Below are positions 22,430 to 33,508 of a stretch of 64,000 nucleotides of DNA, in pieces. Each line of letters opens with the position of its first letter. The first letter of the stretch is position 1. Position numbers and translations under genes: made by a program. Source of the DNA: Venturia oleaginea (lineage: Eukaryota > Ascomycota > Dothideomycetes > Venturiales > Venturiaceae); assembly GCA_013176395.1 (NCBI GenBank), contig JABMLP010000009.1:1796979-1860978 (forward strand), given 5' to 3'. The notes under the pieces are model-generated. The model was given only the letters and a program-made list of their open reading frames with translations, searched no databases and was not told where the DNA came from.

Positions 22430-24116
22430 CATGTAACGTAATCCACCATCGAGTGGTACACACCACCGAGCGGTACACACCACTGAGCGGTACACATTTT
22501 CGTATCCTCATCGATTAACCCACAATGCCACCACAACCAGTCAATACAAAGGCCCAGAAAGAGGGTCAACTACTCCTTGCTCATGACGCTTATTTGAAAG
22601 GCCATTTTCCAAGTATTCGAAAGGCCGCTGATGCCTATTCTGTCCCATTTACTTCCCTTGCCTCCCGCCTTCGCGGACGCGCTTCACGCGTCGATTCGCG
22701 CCCAAATTGCCAAAAGCTTACGGATACGGAAGAGGAGGTCGTTGAGCATTGGATACTATCTATGGATGAAAGAGGTTATCCATTGACCGTTACTGGGGTA
22801 CGCAATGCGGCAAAAATCGTAGTCGAGCAGCGTGTAGGCTCAGATTGCAAAATCGGTGTCAATTGGCCTCAGCGATACATCAACCGCCGCCCTAGCCTCA
22901 AATCGCGATATTCACGCAGCTACGATGATCAAAGGGCAAGATGCGAAGATCCAGCCCTTATTGGGGCCTGGTTTCGGCTTGTACAAAACACAATCGCTAA
23001 GTACGGCATCCTCAATAACGATATATACAACTTCGACGAAACTGGCTTTGCAATGGGCCTTGCAAGTACCTCACGCGTAGTTACTGCCTCAGATAGGCGT
23101 GGCAGACCCCCTCAATTACAGCCTGGCGATCGCGAATGGGTTACGGCAATCAAATCGATCAATGCGCTGGGTTGGAGCCTCCCGCCGATGGTGATCTTCA
23201 AAGGCAAGGTACATATATCATCTTGGTACGAAAACAACAATCTACCGCCTGATTGGACAATCGCTTTGAGTACAAATGGATGGACTAATGACAAGCTTGG
23301 ATTACATTGGTTAAAAGAGGTTTTCGAGCCAAATACAGCTGCAAGAAAGGTTGGTAGTTATCGACTACTAATTCTGGATGGCCACGGCAGCCACGCAACG
23401 CCAGAATTTGATCAATTTTGTGCAGACCGGATGATTATTACTCTTTGTATGCCACCGCATTCATCACATCTTCTTCAACCTCTCGATATTGTTTGTTTTT
23501 CGGTCCTCGAGCGTACCTACGGCCACCAAGTCTCGGAATATATGAGGCTTGGCATAAATCATATCGACAAAATTGAGTTCCTTAACGCCTTAAAATTGCT
23601 CGAATTAGTGCCCTCACACTAAGCAATATTCAACGCAGCTTCACTGCTGCCGGTCTCGTACCTTTTGATCCAGACCAGGTACTTTCAACCATCCAGATTA
23701 GGCCATCTACCTCTACAGCGCCCTTGGCCGCAAACCAAGAGCAATGGCAACCAGAAACACCTCAGAATCTAACCCAGTTAGAGCTGCAGGTAGCTACAAT
23801 CAAAGGCTATCTCAAGAGACGTTCAAAAAGTCCACCAACACCAACAGATCAGGCCCTTAACCAGCTTGTCAAGGGCTGCCAGATCGCGATGCAAGGCGCC
23901 GCTTTACTAGCTGCGGAAAATGAGAAATTAAGGGCTGCAAATGAGAGGCAGAAGCGAAAGAGGCAACTAAAAAGGAGATATATTAGTCAATCAAGCGCTT
24001 TAACTGTTGCAGAGGGCTCAAGCTTACTTCAACTTTCTAAAGAAGCTTCGGTTATCAGCAGTAACCAGGTTGATCAAGAGCCTTGTATTGAGGAAGAACC
24101 ACCAAATGAAGAGGAG
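22430..24116 (+). mobile_element. Pogo/Fot-like DNA transposon, second family, 3' end interrupted by an LTR
   Basis: The left end carries three tandem 17-base repeats (22447-22497, core GAGCGGTACACACCAC) just before the transposase ATG at 22525. That is the layout expected of subterminal transposase-binding sites. The transposase gene continues to 24116, where a sequence with LTR ends begins. No matching right terminal repeat is seen downstream. The protein is clearly different from that of the 10973 and 52201 elements, so this is a separate family. The exact left boundary is uncertain. Confidence 0.75.
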
Positions 24117-24134
24117 TGTCACGGCGAGCATTGA
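22525..24134 (+). pseudogene. DDE transposase of the pogo/Fot group, one frameshift
   Basis: It encodes a helix-turn-helix DNA-binding N-terminus (psq/CENP-B type, about residues 1-140), then a DDE_1 catalytic domain. The acidic residues sit in YNFDETGF, LLILDGHGSH and LLQPLDIVCF. The first frame ends at 23622. Protein-like sequence resumes two bases out of register and runs to 24134 (SNIQRSFTAAGLVPFDPDQV, then a Lys/Arg-rich coiled tail). A single lost base near 23590-23592, inside GCCTTAAAATTG, accounts for the shift. The last codons (ECHGEH) are read from the LTR-like sequence rather than from the transposase. Catalytic residues are intact, so inactivation is recent or partial, but no full-length product can be made. 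Confidence 0.85.
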
Positions 24135-24515
24135 ACCGGACAGAATGAACTAAGATTCCTTTTACTCAGTGTGATGAGAGAATATCAGATAGAGAGTAAG
24201 TGACTACGGGGCGCGCGAGTTGATGTTCCTCTCGCCACAGTGTGGCTGCGACACGTTGTCATGTCACAAAGATGGCCACCATGCCATGCCGTCACACTGA
24301 GAGTGTTACCATGAACTGGTATAGACGTGATTCTAGCGCACAAACCGAGGCATCCCTTACCTACCTCGCGATTCCTCCACTGTGCTTAGATTCTTCACGC
24401 AATGTCTTGACTCTTAGAAAGATAATACCAATGACTTCTATCACGCTCGCTCATAGCTAGTACGGCTGAACACTTGTCAACGTGCTTTACGACTACTTCT
24501 ATCGCTTCCGTGACA
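24117..24515 (-). mobile_element. Solo or terminal LTR of a retrotransposon
   Basis: A 399-base segment with inverted ends: TGTCACGG at 24117 and CCGTGACA at 24508-24515. It is followed immediately by a 23-base C run, which on the reverse strand is a G-rich purine tract directly before a TG start. A purine tract next to the LTR is the hallmark of a 3' LTR, so I read it as a reverse-strand 3' LTR. The flanks show no matching 5-base duplication. The reverse-strand end (GCCGTGACA) matches the end of the LTR-like segment at 41341. Confidence 0.55.
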
Positions 24516-24538
24516 CCCCCCCCCCCCCCCCCCCCCCC
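24516..24538. repeat. Poly-C run, 23 bases (putative polypurine tract of the LTR element)
   Basis: An uninterrupted run of C directly after the LTR end. The length may be affected by sequencing of homopolymers. Confidence 0.8.
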
Positions 24539-25281
24539 GACTTTCCTTATACCTAGACTGTCTTAATACAAGGATAGTTATTAAATATAGTACTCCTATT
24601 ATACGGCTCTCTTCTAACGACGTTAACCCCTTCATTCGGTGGTGTTTTTGTGGTATAGTTTCTAGGGGAGTACATTATAGATACCTCTATCGAGGACAAG
24701 AAAGCATTATTTCTATAACCTTGAAAGTATACTATATAGAAGACCGGATGGATATACGTAGGTGGTGTAGTAGATATATTCCTCCACGCCACCAAAAAGC
24801 GACAAGTTATATTTACTGAGGATATCAGTTCTATATGCACTGCATACAGACACAGCAGCAGAAAAGCGGCACCGGCAAGCTTGATGGGATGGTTTGGGCT
24901 GTTGCGAAGGTCGGTATTAAGTAGCCTCCAGTACGTAGATGGATGAAGAAAAACTTGTACATCATAGTAGAGACAGTTCGTATTTTGGTAGGCGATTATG
25001 ATATACTATGCAGCAACGTTGGTTGGAGAATTACTGTAGTCAGTGAGGGTGATTTTAGGGGTACGTCGGTCACGATGATATAAACAAGCTACCGCACCAG
25101 TCAGTCTTGTGTCGATTATTCAGGAACGCGGAACTCATTGCCTCACCAGATCAGGACGTCCTATGAGCTGTCCAGATGATAAGAGTAGAAGAATAAGAAG
25201 GGATTGAACACTGTAAGGAGGGGCTATTGTGCCCTGAAATTGTCTTCGAGATCGTTGATATAAAAGTCTCTTGCATACAGC
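24539..25281. other. AT-rich, probably degraded retrotransposon sequence
   Basis: If the LTR call is right, this side should be retrotransposon interior. A reverse frame at 24553-24840 contains YIHPVFYIVYFQGYRNN, faintly like the end of a gypsy-type integrase, but it is too weak to claim. Otherwise AT-rich and stop-rich. Confidence 0.3.
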
Positions 25282-27117
25282 TCAACTACCGTCCCTCCAA
25301 CGTTCGTCATATCCAGCAAGCGCTCCCGCATATTTCCCAACACCAGCCTGAGTTCTCAATCGCATCGTCTTGGTATGTTCAACCATCGCAAAGTTCAGCA
25401 CATCACCTTTGGGATTCCACGACCGCGCAACATTGACATTGCCTCTCTGATCACGCACCAGTCCGCGTGCAAAAATCGGATCGGGATGTTTGTCCAACAT
25501 ACTGACGAAATCGAGTTCGACAATGTTGTTTTCCACTCCGGCAAACAACGACGGAGAGCTTGGTGATGGTGAGGAAAGCGAGTAAACTGGTGATTCAGTT
25601 GCGCGATTTGCTGATCGTTGCCAGCGCTGTGGTTGTTGGATTTGGTTGCGAGGGTTCAGAAATAAATTCCAATCACTTTGACCTGGCTCAGGAGTCGAGA
25701 TGGTTAAGGTCTGCATGCGATCAGATGTACTCTTTTCTAGATCAGTATAGTGATAGACACGTCCTCCTGCAACACGAAGGTCGAAGAATTTGATGATGCT
25801 GTGACGAGAACTTCCAGCTGCCAGGCGCTCGCGCCCCAGGGTCTGAAGAGAATATATGGCGCCATCGTCGGCCGGATCGAAGTAAGTTGAGACGTAATTT
25901 GATTTGCTTCTCATATCATGAATTCTGATGACGCCGTCATGGGAGCCGCTCAAGAAGACATCTCCAGGTGCGTGGCCGGCGGTAGAAGACCATGGTAGAG
26001 GCATGACCGGGTACACAGAGGTTGTCTTCTCTTTGGAGGGTGTGACAATGTCAACCCCATCGTCGCCGTTCCAAGCATCCGCTTCCAAACTGAAAGTCCG
26101 TAATGGATCCTTGCTCAAGCCATCCATGCCTACCTGGTAGACGTGTACTGGTTTGGCTGATGGGCCTAGACCTAGTGCTAGGAATCCATCGGAGAGGAAT
26201 TTCGTGGACCAGATCCGGTGACCTTTGCCCTGCTCCAGTACAGACCTTTCGCAGCACGGAGAAATACTTTGATGGTCTTCCGGTGCATTATAGAGATATT
26301 CAGGAACCTTGTATACAACAATGCTAGTATCGGCAAGGCATGCAGCAAGAACTTGTTGGTCTTGCGGAGAGACGTCTGCAGATCTGACGTGCCGACGATT
26401 AGTCTCAAATACGGACCCGAGAGTATTGTAAGATGATCGGTCAAGCTCCAGATGAGACAGATGAAGCTTTCCTGACGCTGTTCCATGGATGACATGCTCG
26501 GTCGTTCCACTTGGATTTTCTGCGCGGTAAGGACCGCTCAAAAGCTTCATACAAGTAATGTCATCCCTGCCCTCCATAGCCTTTGGAGGCTTGTAAGTGA
26601 ACCATCGGGTTCGATGGCCATAGTGGTCGAGATAAGAGTAAGTGCCTCTTCTCTCAGGTGCCAAAGACTTTCCCATCTCCTTAACTCGTAGGACGAGCTC
26701 CGAGCCGGCGCTCCATGCAAGGACCTGTTTCCGAGCATCCCACGTCGAGCCAATTGATTCCTCATAGCTGTCAATCACAGGCTGATAGCCCATTGTTTGA
26801 CCTCGAGGCTTTCGCCATTGTGTCTTCAGATCTCGATCCGGAAGACTGACAATAAAATTGGAAGGCTCCACGTATCTGGCAAGGAATGCTTTCCGATCAA
26901 GGTTTCTGGAGAGCGTGGTCATGGACTGAGCGGCTTCCCTCCAGTGGTCGCGTAATGGTAAGGATGGAAACCGCGTCTGAACGAAGATCTTCCATCCTTC
27001 ATCTTCAATGAATCTACGAAGAGCATGATTACAGAGAGAGAGGTGATGTACTGATTGAGCTGTTGGCAGAAGCGCCACTACCTGGCTTAGGAGTTCGAAT
27101 GGAAGGTCTTGTAGCAT
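25282..27117 (-). CDS. F-box and WD40-repeat protein
   Basis: Single-exon gene, 611 residues. The N-terminus (residues 1-45, LQDLPFELLSQVVALLP) is an F-box that would dock on Skp1 in an SCF ubiquitin ligase. From about 190 to 580 there are degenerate WD40 blades: HGTASGKLHLSHLEL, VLAACLADTSIVVYKV, DVFLSGSHDGVIRIHDMRS, and RLAAGSSRHSIIKFFDLRV. These would form the substrate-binding propeller. The arrangement (F-box then WD40, about 600 residues) fits fungal FBXW-type receptors. The substrate cannot be told from sequence. No intron is needed; the ATG at 27117 begins the F-box directly. Confidence 0.85.
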   Translation of the reverse strand: MLQDLPFELLSQVVALLPTAQSVHHLSLCNHALRRFIEDEGWKIFVQTRFPSLPLRDHWREAAQSMTTLSRNLDRKAFLARYVEPSNFIVSLPDRDLKTQWRKPRGQTMGYQPVIDSYEESIGSTWDARKQVLAWSAGSELVLRVKEMGKSLAPERRGTYSYLDHYGHRTRWFTYKPPKAMEGRDDITCMKLLSGPYRAENPSGTTEHVIHGTASGKLHLSHLELDRSSYNTLGSVFETNRRHVRSADVSPQDQQVLAACLADTSIVVYKVPEYLYNAPEDHQSISPCCERSVLEQGKGHRIWSTKFLSDGFLALGLGPSAKPVHVYQVGMDGLSKDPLRTFSLEADAWNGDDGVDIVTPSKEKTTSVYPVMPLPWSSTAGHAPGDVFLSGSHDGVIRIHDMRSKSNYVSTYFDPADDGAIYSLQTLGRERLAAGSSRHSIIKFFDLRVAGGRVYHYTDLEKSTSDRMQTLTISTPEPGQSDWNLFLNPRNQIQQPQRWQRSANRATESPVYSLSSPSPSSPSLFAGVENNIVELDFVSMLDKHPDPIFARGLVRDQRGNVNVARSWNPKGDVLNFAMVEHTKTMRLRTQAGVGKYAGALAGYDERWRDGS

Positions 27118-30100
27118 GTCGTATGATTGTAGGAGAGCGGCTTCACTTTAGGAAAAGGTTCAGAGTTTGAAGCATTCTGATGGTAGTTGAGTTTGGGAGT
27201 TGTGATTGTTTGATGTTGATGATGGCACCGTTGACGTCGCCGGATTTGGAGTCTTTATCGATTTCAAATATGCACTATCTCAATTAGGCAAAGCGTGGTT
27301 TTGGAAAAGAGTCAACCTCGCCTACTCTTTTACGTTGATGACTCTCTATGAATCAGAAAGAGAGTCACTTAAAGGCATCATGAAGCTGAGTCATATACTA
27401 CTTGCATCTTCTATTTCGAGCATAATTGAGATTGGTGCGATGAAAAGAACAGTTTAGACCGGAAGGCTAAGAGAGCAGAGCTAACTCTATACCACCACGG
27501 TGGCTTCGTTGGTCTAGCAACTCTCGAAGAATAGAGTGTCCAAATGCACCATTAAAACTACGTCGAGATCGATAAAGATAAACTTGTAGCAACTTGATTT
27601 CTGAAAACTGCCCCAAATTTATCACTAACTATTAATTCTGGAGGATCAACTCAGATTTCAGAAGTTGCCGAAGTACAGCAAAGAGGGTTGGTCTGGAAGT
27701 CGTGTTGAGAACACAAGAGAGGAAAGTTACAAAAAATCTTAGCTTGCGATATAATCCTAATACAAAGTCCAAATGGCTCCTACACCAACCAAAAGCAAAC
27801 CAGCGTACAAGAAATCTAGGATACAGTGCAACAAAGGCAACGTAAATATAATATTACCATTAAATCAATCAATCAATCCACCCTCTCCATCAAATCGAAT
27901 CATCATCACCCAAAGTCTCCTCCGACATGATCCATTATCCAACCTTCATCCACCCTACATAATTTACATCGTTACATCTTCACCCTACAAACAAACATCC
28001 TCATCCACATCCACTTCAAACATTTAATACCCCAACAATAAAATCCTCCTTCAAAACAAGCCCGCATTCAAACCCGACCAAATCTCCAAAGGCAGCCCCA
28101 TCCCCAAAAGTCCATCGCTGTACCCATCCCTAGATCTGACTTGGACGTCATTGCCGGAGAATGCTCCTCGAGGTTGTCCAGAGCCTCGGAAGACAGTCCT
28201 TCGCTATTTGCATGGCCATCTTCGTCCTGGTATTCGATGGCCATTATAGTAAATTCCTCTGGAAGCATGATAAGGTGGTAGTGGTGGTGGTAATATGTGG
28301 TGACCGACTGATTTGCAGTTGTTGATGGAAGAAAGCTGCGAGGGCAAGACGTCGCCCTATATAGTATGTTCATCGCTTTGACCCATTATGGGTCATGAGC
28401 TCTTTGGGCTCAACTCCACCACTAGTACCGTGGAGGATGAATATCGCTTTGACACCCTAGTGTGGATGAAAGTTGCGCAACACCACATTCTCATGGCTGA
28501 TCAAGCGATGACGAAGAGCATCATCGGAGAGTGTAAGTAAGTTTCGTGCTATATATTTTGTTTAAGCTGCTCAGCAGCAAACATGTCTCTGTATACATTC
28601 GAGTGGTTGTTGGTCGAGTCTATGCGGTGAGGTGGTGACTCCGATCAGTTGTTGAAATGTGGTGATGGAAAACCTTTAATTTTTTAATTTTTCTTTGATG
28701 CCCGGCATATTTGCTATTGCGAACCGGAATGAAAAAATGGAATGCCTACTGCAAGTGGTTTAATCATGTCGGGTCCTTATTTATACATCTGGTTTCGTCT
28801 CACGTCCCTCTGCTCAGTCTCTGTGGCCCTCAAGAAATGAATGACTGTGATTGATATGATCGGAGGTGAATCCCTTCTGAAGGAGGTACTGATTGGAGCG
28901 GATATATATTCTGCCATGAGCAGCACAAAGAGGAGTAAACGGTAGTCTGTTGTCAGTTCTTAGATGCCATGCTAGTTTTATATACAAAAGATGAGGTAGA
29001 TTGTTGAGACAAACTATCTACATTTGCTCTTATTGACGACAAAGAGTTTGTAACATGATAGAGGGTTGAGATTGTCGTCTGTCTGCTGCAAGACAAGGAA
29101 ACGTGGCTTAACTGTGCTGATGACAACGTCTAAAACGGCAGTAAGTTCTAATATTCTGAAATTATGTCAAGTCGAGATGGCCTTCGTATGTCGCTAATGA
29201 CTAAGCCAACTTATTCTTCTACCCGCTAACAACGGGAAATCGTGAACTAGCAAGGTTGACTGAGTGGTAGTTTCCAATATAAGTTTGCCGGGATTCATGT
29301 TCTCTTGGCTTCCGAACAACCACCCTGACGCCAGAAATCCGGTCACTTTGGGCTTCACGCTTGATGGGCAGAGAGGACTGCACTGAGAATATTCAGGACA
29401 GGAGCGAACTAGTATAGTAGATTAACCTCGGAAATGTTGAATGGGACATCTACCTCGATAGCGTTTGTGTACCATGAGTTACAAGTTGTGGTCGAGGAGG
29501 ACCTTCTCCACCACTTCGCTTCCGTCTTGGAAATCCTAAGTGCCATCCTTTACGCCCATCGTGATATGCTCGTTACCAACATGTCTGCGTACGTAGTAGC
29601 CAAAATTCCCATGTCTTTATTTGCAGACTTCCAGCTTTGCAGACTAATCGTTGCCCAAGTCTTTCCCTCTGCCCTGCGAAGCTAATTTAAGGCACCGTTT
29701 CGTAATCTTGTGGGACTTCGCAAATGCCGTGGCTCCTGCACCAGCATCATCATGTCAGCACAAAATTGATTGCAGAGACCAAATTGAAGCGCACAAGCGT
29801 AAATTCCACATTGCAAGAAAAAGCTGGTATACCCGTCAGTGTGCCCCGAATGACGAGAAACGTAGATGACTTCGACGGTGCGTAGATATCCCCATGGTCT
29901 CTGAGGTCTGTCCAAGGCAACCTCCGTAGCACAACAATGACGATTGTCGTTCCTGGCCGAGGGAGTCGACGTCCTTTCTCAACCCTGTAATAAATTATGC
30001 GGATAGCCGCAGCAGGAGATTGATACCGCAGGAGAGAGGTTGGTACGACTTTGGACGGCCTCTTTGCCAGCCGCTGTCTTAGACATGGCAGTCTTTTGTG

Positions 30101-31543
30101 AGAGTTGCTAACAAAGTTTTGGACAATGTCGACGGAGTCGTTGTGGAGTGTATATCATCTTCTGACGCAAGGTGAGAGTCAGGGCAGGCAGCTAGCATTT
30201 AAGAAAAAGGCCATCCTAGCTAGTTGTCCTTTGGCGTCAATGCGAACAATGCCAGTGTGGTCGGGATCAGCATGCATCACTGTCCCAAAGAATTGCATTT
30301 GCATGTAAACAGAACAGAGCAATGGAAAGAATTCGGGGTGAATGAGTCTGCGCTATAAAGAGAGCTCGGTGATGATTGCGGCAAGCACAGTCACTAGGCC
30401 AAGGTAGAGATGTAGATAGCCATTCCATCTACTCGGTACACTGAGAAAGCAGTCATGGAAATGTGTAGCGCCGATCTGTGGCTTGACGAGAATTTAGTTC
30501 CAAGGTCGTCTAGGAATAACGAGCTTGAGAGTTGAGACATTGAAAGCGATGCCAGACTTGCTTTTAATCAGGTGTGAGAGGGGACTGAGACAGTGGATAG
30601 AATACCACCTCGTCGAGCTATAAGATCAGGATAGTGCTTATGGCGAGGCTTTAAATGAGCCAGTGCCTTTCAACGCCCAGTCCAGCCATCGAGGATACCG
30701 TTTGTTTTCAAGACACTCAGCTCGAGATGATATCGATAACCTTCTGGCAATCCTGACGATATCGATAACCTTCTGCAATCCTGAAAGATACCATGCCCAG
30801 AAAATGATGGATATCGAGCCTCAATTCAGAGTGAGCAAGTTCAGAGAGAGTACCGAGTAGAACAATTACGGGGAGATAGGACGACCTTCGCCGTCCAACA
30901 GCGGCAGCGGCAGTATTCAGCGAATCAAACCTCATGGGCCTTGCTTTTGCCAATTTCGCTCGACTAGCCAGCCAGCTGCATCTCTCCGACGCGCTGAGGT
31001 CGCTCCTGTGAACCGTTTCCCTCAAGTCTCAATCCGGCCTGCGCTCAAGATCGCATCTCCCAGCATTGTCATTCCAGAGTTGCGCAGAGCTGTGCAGCTG
31101 TAGAGCATTCCATCCTCCCTCGAGCCACAGCCACCTCCCACCCAGTCGTCGCCCTTCACAAAACCGACCCGCTCTCTCCCCAAGAACCCAGGAAACAAGA
31201 TTGGCCTATTACGCCACAAAAGCCAAGGCCCATCCATCCTATTGATTCCATTGCAGCAAAGGACAAGACAAGAACGGTACAGCCATCCTTCTCTTTCTCC
31301 ACCCCCCCTCTGCCCTCTCCCAATTGCACCCCAATTCGAGGCCCCCTGGGCGACAACTGTTTTGATATTCGGTGCCATCCAACGCGATCCTCTGTACTTC
31401 ATCACCTTTTCGCTTGGCTGTGGCGATCCGCGGCTTGAGCAGACGCGACCAACAGCATACCCCCTTCGACCACCTCTCCTCATTGCTAGCCGACTCACCA
31501 ACCCACTTGACCTTATCATTGCCATTGTGATCGTCGCAGTACC
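27118..31543. other. Long intergenic region without a supported gene
   Basis: About 4.4 kb, mostly AT-rich with short stop-limited frames. A reverse frame at 28068-28373 could encode a small acidic protein of about 60-100 residues, but it has no recognisable feature. A 29-base tandem duplication lies at 30728-30787. The last 500 bases should include the promoter and 5' leader of the phosphatase gene. Confidence 0.5.
30728..30787 (+). repeat. Two tandem copies of a 29-base unit
   Basis: The unit GATATCGATAACCTTCTG plus CAATCCTGA occurs twice back to back, the second copy lacking one G. Confidence 0.8.
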
Positions 31544-33508
31544 ATGAACGGTAGCACTCAGCCCAAGATAGAAGAAGGAATCCTCGATCAAGCAACTCAT
31601 CTAGCCTCCGGCGAAGGTACGACCAGGAGCTGGAAGGCAATCGCATTGCGCACATTATTACACGCAGACTTAGACTTGATATGATCAATTGCTAATTACC
31701 ACTTCCTGCAGAGCGCAAAGCCTCATCCACTTCTTCGCGACGTCTGACCCCAAGTCGAACTTCCTCTCGTGGTCCACCCACTGCAGATCCTATAGGCGAA
31801 AAGCGAACTGGAAACGATAGCACTTCCGTTTCAGACGTGCAATCGCGACGGAAACGGGCCAACCTTGAGCTCCCGCCGCCATCCACGGCCTCGGCGGATT
31901 CGTCGTCCCAGAGCCCTCTCAACACAGGACTCAGCGGAGAGACCTTCCAAGGATCGTCGCATAGCCTCCAACTCAGTTCCAAAAGCTCCAAGCGAAGCCT
32001 AGCTAGCAAGAGAAGGCCCAGAAGCACAGCAAACAGCAGGAAAGCAGCTCACGCTCACGCTTCGAACAATATGACAGAGAAGAAGCAATCAACGACGCCA
32101 GGAACCGGGTCTCCTAGGGCGATGACTGAGAAAAGGAAAGGACCCCCAAAATTCCTCTCGTTTCTGTGCTGCGGGCCCAAAGCTCCAAAGGACGATGAGA
32201 GCCTCGCTGCGAAACCAATCACAGCGAGACCAGAAAGGAACTCGGCTCCATCACCACAAAAGGCTGAAGCCAGTACGGCCGATTCGAGCACGGCCGAGTC
32301 CAAAGAACCAATGAACGAAAAATCTGCTACCACATCTCCACCAGCCGACAACCCTGAAAGCAGTTCTGCCACACCAGCGATTGCTATTGACAGAACTTCC
32401 CACGGAGAAAAGGCACAACCTATATTGCCTGGACAACCTGGCGCCCTGGACACTGATGTTCCTGCGACTGCAGCAGCACTAGATATTGAACTCATAGCCC
32501 CTACACCAGTGTCGCCGGAGGAGGTCTCACCCGCCGAGGAGCAATTAATACACGACCGTACACCTGAGCAGGAACAGCGTGATATCGATATTGAAATGAC
32601 TGATTCTGGCCCAAACGTGCCCATCTCACCCAACGAGACTCAACACAATGAAGCGCAACAAGGAGAAAGTGGAGAGCCACTCCACAAGGACGCTTCCCAG
32701 GTCACCGTAGATCTGCCGCCACCTCCACCGCTCGAACAACGACAACAGCAATTAGCAGTACAGCAGATAGAGCACCCAGAAACTGCTGGCAGGCACGAGA
32801 ACACGAAATGGCTATTGCCAGTGATGCGACCGGAACACAAGGGCAGGAAATGCTTGGTACTCGACTTAGACGAGACCTTGGTTCACAGCAGTTTTAAGGT
32901 ATGTTTGTTTGCTATTTCATTTAACACTTGCTTATCGGTCCAATCAGATTCTGCATCAAGCCGATTTCACAATTCCTGTCGAAATTGAGGGTCAATATCA
33001 CAACGTTTATGTCATCAAAAGACCTGGCGTTGATCAATTCATGAAGCGTGTTGGTGAACTATATGAAGTAGTTGTCTTCACAGCTTCTGTGTCCAAGGTA
33101 AAACTCTGCGATGTGGTTTGACCTTCCTTACTAATTCTTCCAGTACGGTGATCCCTTACTCGACCAACTTGACATACACGGTGTCGTTCACCACCGGCTA
33201 TTCCGCGAAAGTTGCTACAACCATCAAGGCAATTACGTCAAGGTACGCAGAAATCAACATTTGTTTCGCAATTTTGGTCACTAACCTACGTCGAGGATCT
33301 ATCACAAGTGGGTCGCGACCTGAAGGACACAATCATCATCGACAACTCGCCGACGTCATACATTTTCCACCCACAACACGCAGTACCCATCAGCAGTTGG
33401 TTTTCAGACGCTCACGACAACGAGCTGCTGGACTTGATACCCGTTCTCGAAGATTTGGCTGGGCCTCAGGTTGGCGATGTCAGTCTTGTCCTCGATGTGT
33501 CTTTATAA
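31544..33508 (+). CDS. PSR1/2-like FCP1-homology (NIF) phosphatase, five exons
   Basis: HAD-type serine phosphatase of the FCP1/NIF group, most like yeast Psr1/Psr2 (plasma-membrane, sodium and general stress response). Exons: 31544-31616, 31712-32898, 32948-33097, 33144-33242 and 33296-33508; 573 residues. Introns are 95, 49, 46 and 53 bases with GT-AG ends. The first 400 residues are disordered and rich in Ser, Pro and Glu. The catalytic domain spans about 403-573, with the nucleophile motif [11 protein letters not shown], then [17 protein letters not shown] and [14 protein letters not shown]. Every splice junction falls inside a conserved block and keeps the frame. A cysteine pair (C177-C178 in [10 protein letters not shown]) resembles the palmitoylated cysteines at the yeast Psr1 N-terminus, but lies internally here. 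Confidence 0.9.

Noticed and set aside
24553..24840. Gypsy integrase C-terminus next to the LTR
   Set aside because: Similarity is limited to a few residues (HPVFYIVYF); not enough to call a retrotransposon gene.
28068..28373. Small acidic reverse-strand protein
   Set aside because: No signal peptide, domain or splice support; length is within chance for this composition.
27118..31543. tRNA or other small RNA genes in the long intergenic region
   Set aside because: I found no B-box-like GGTTCGANTCC sequence or cloverleaf arms by eye here or elsewhere in the window.
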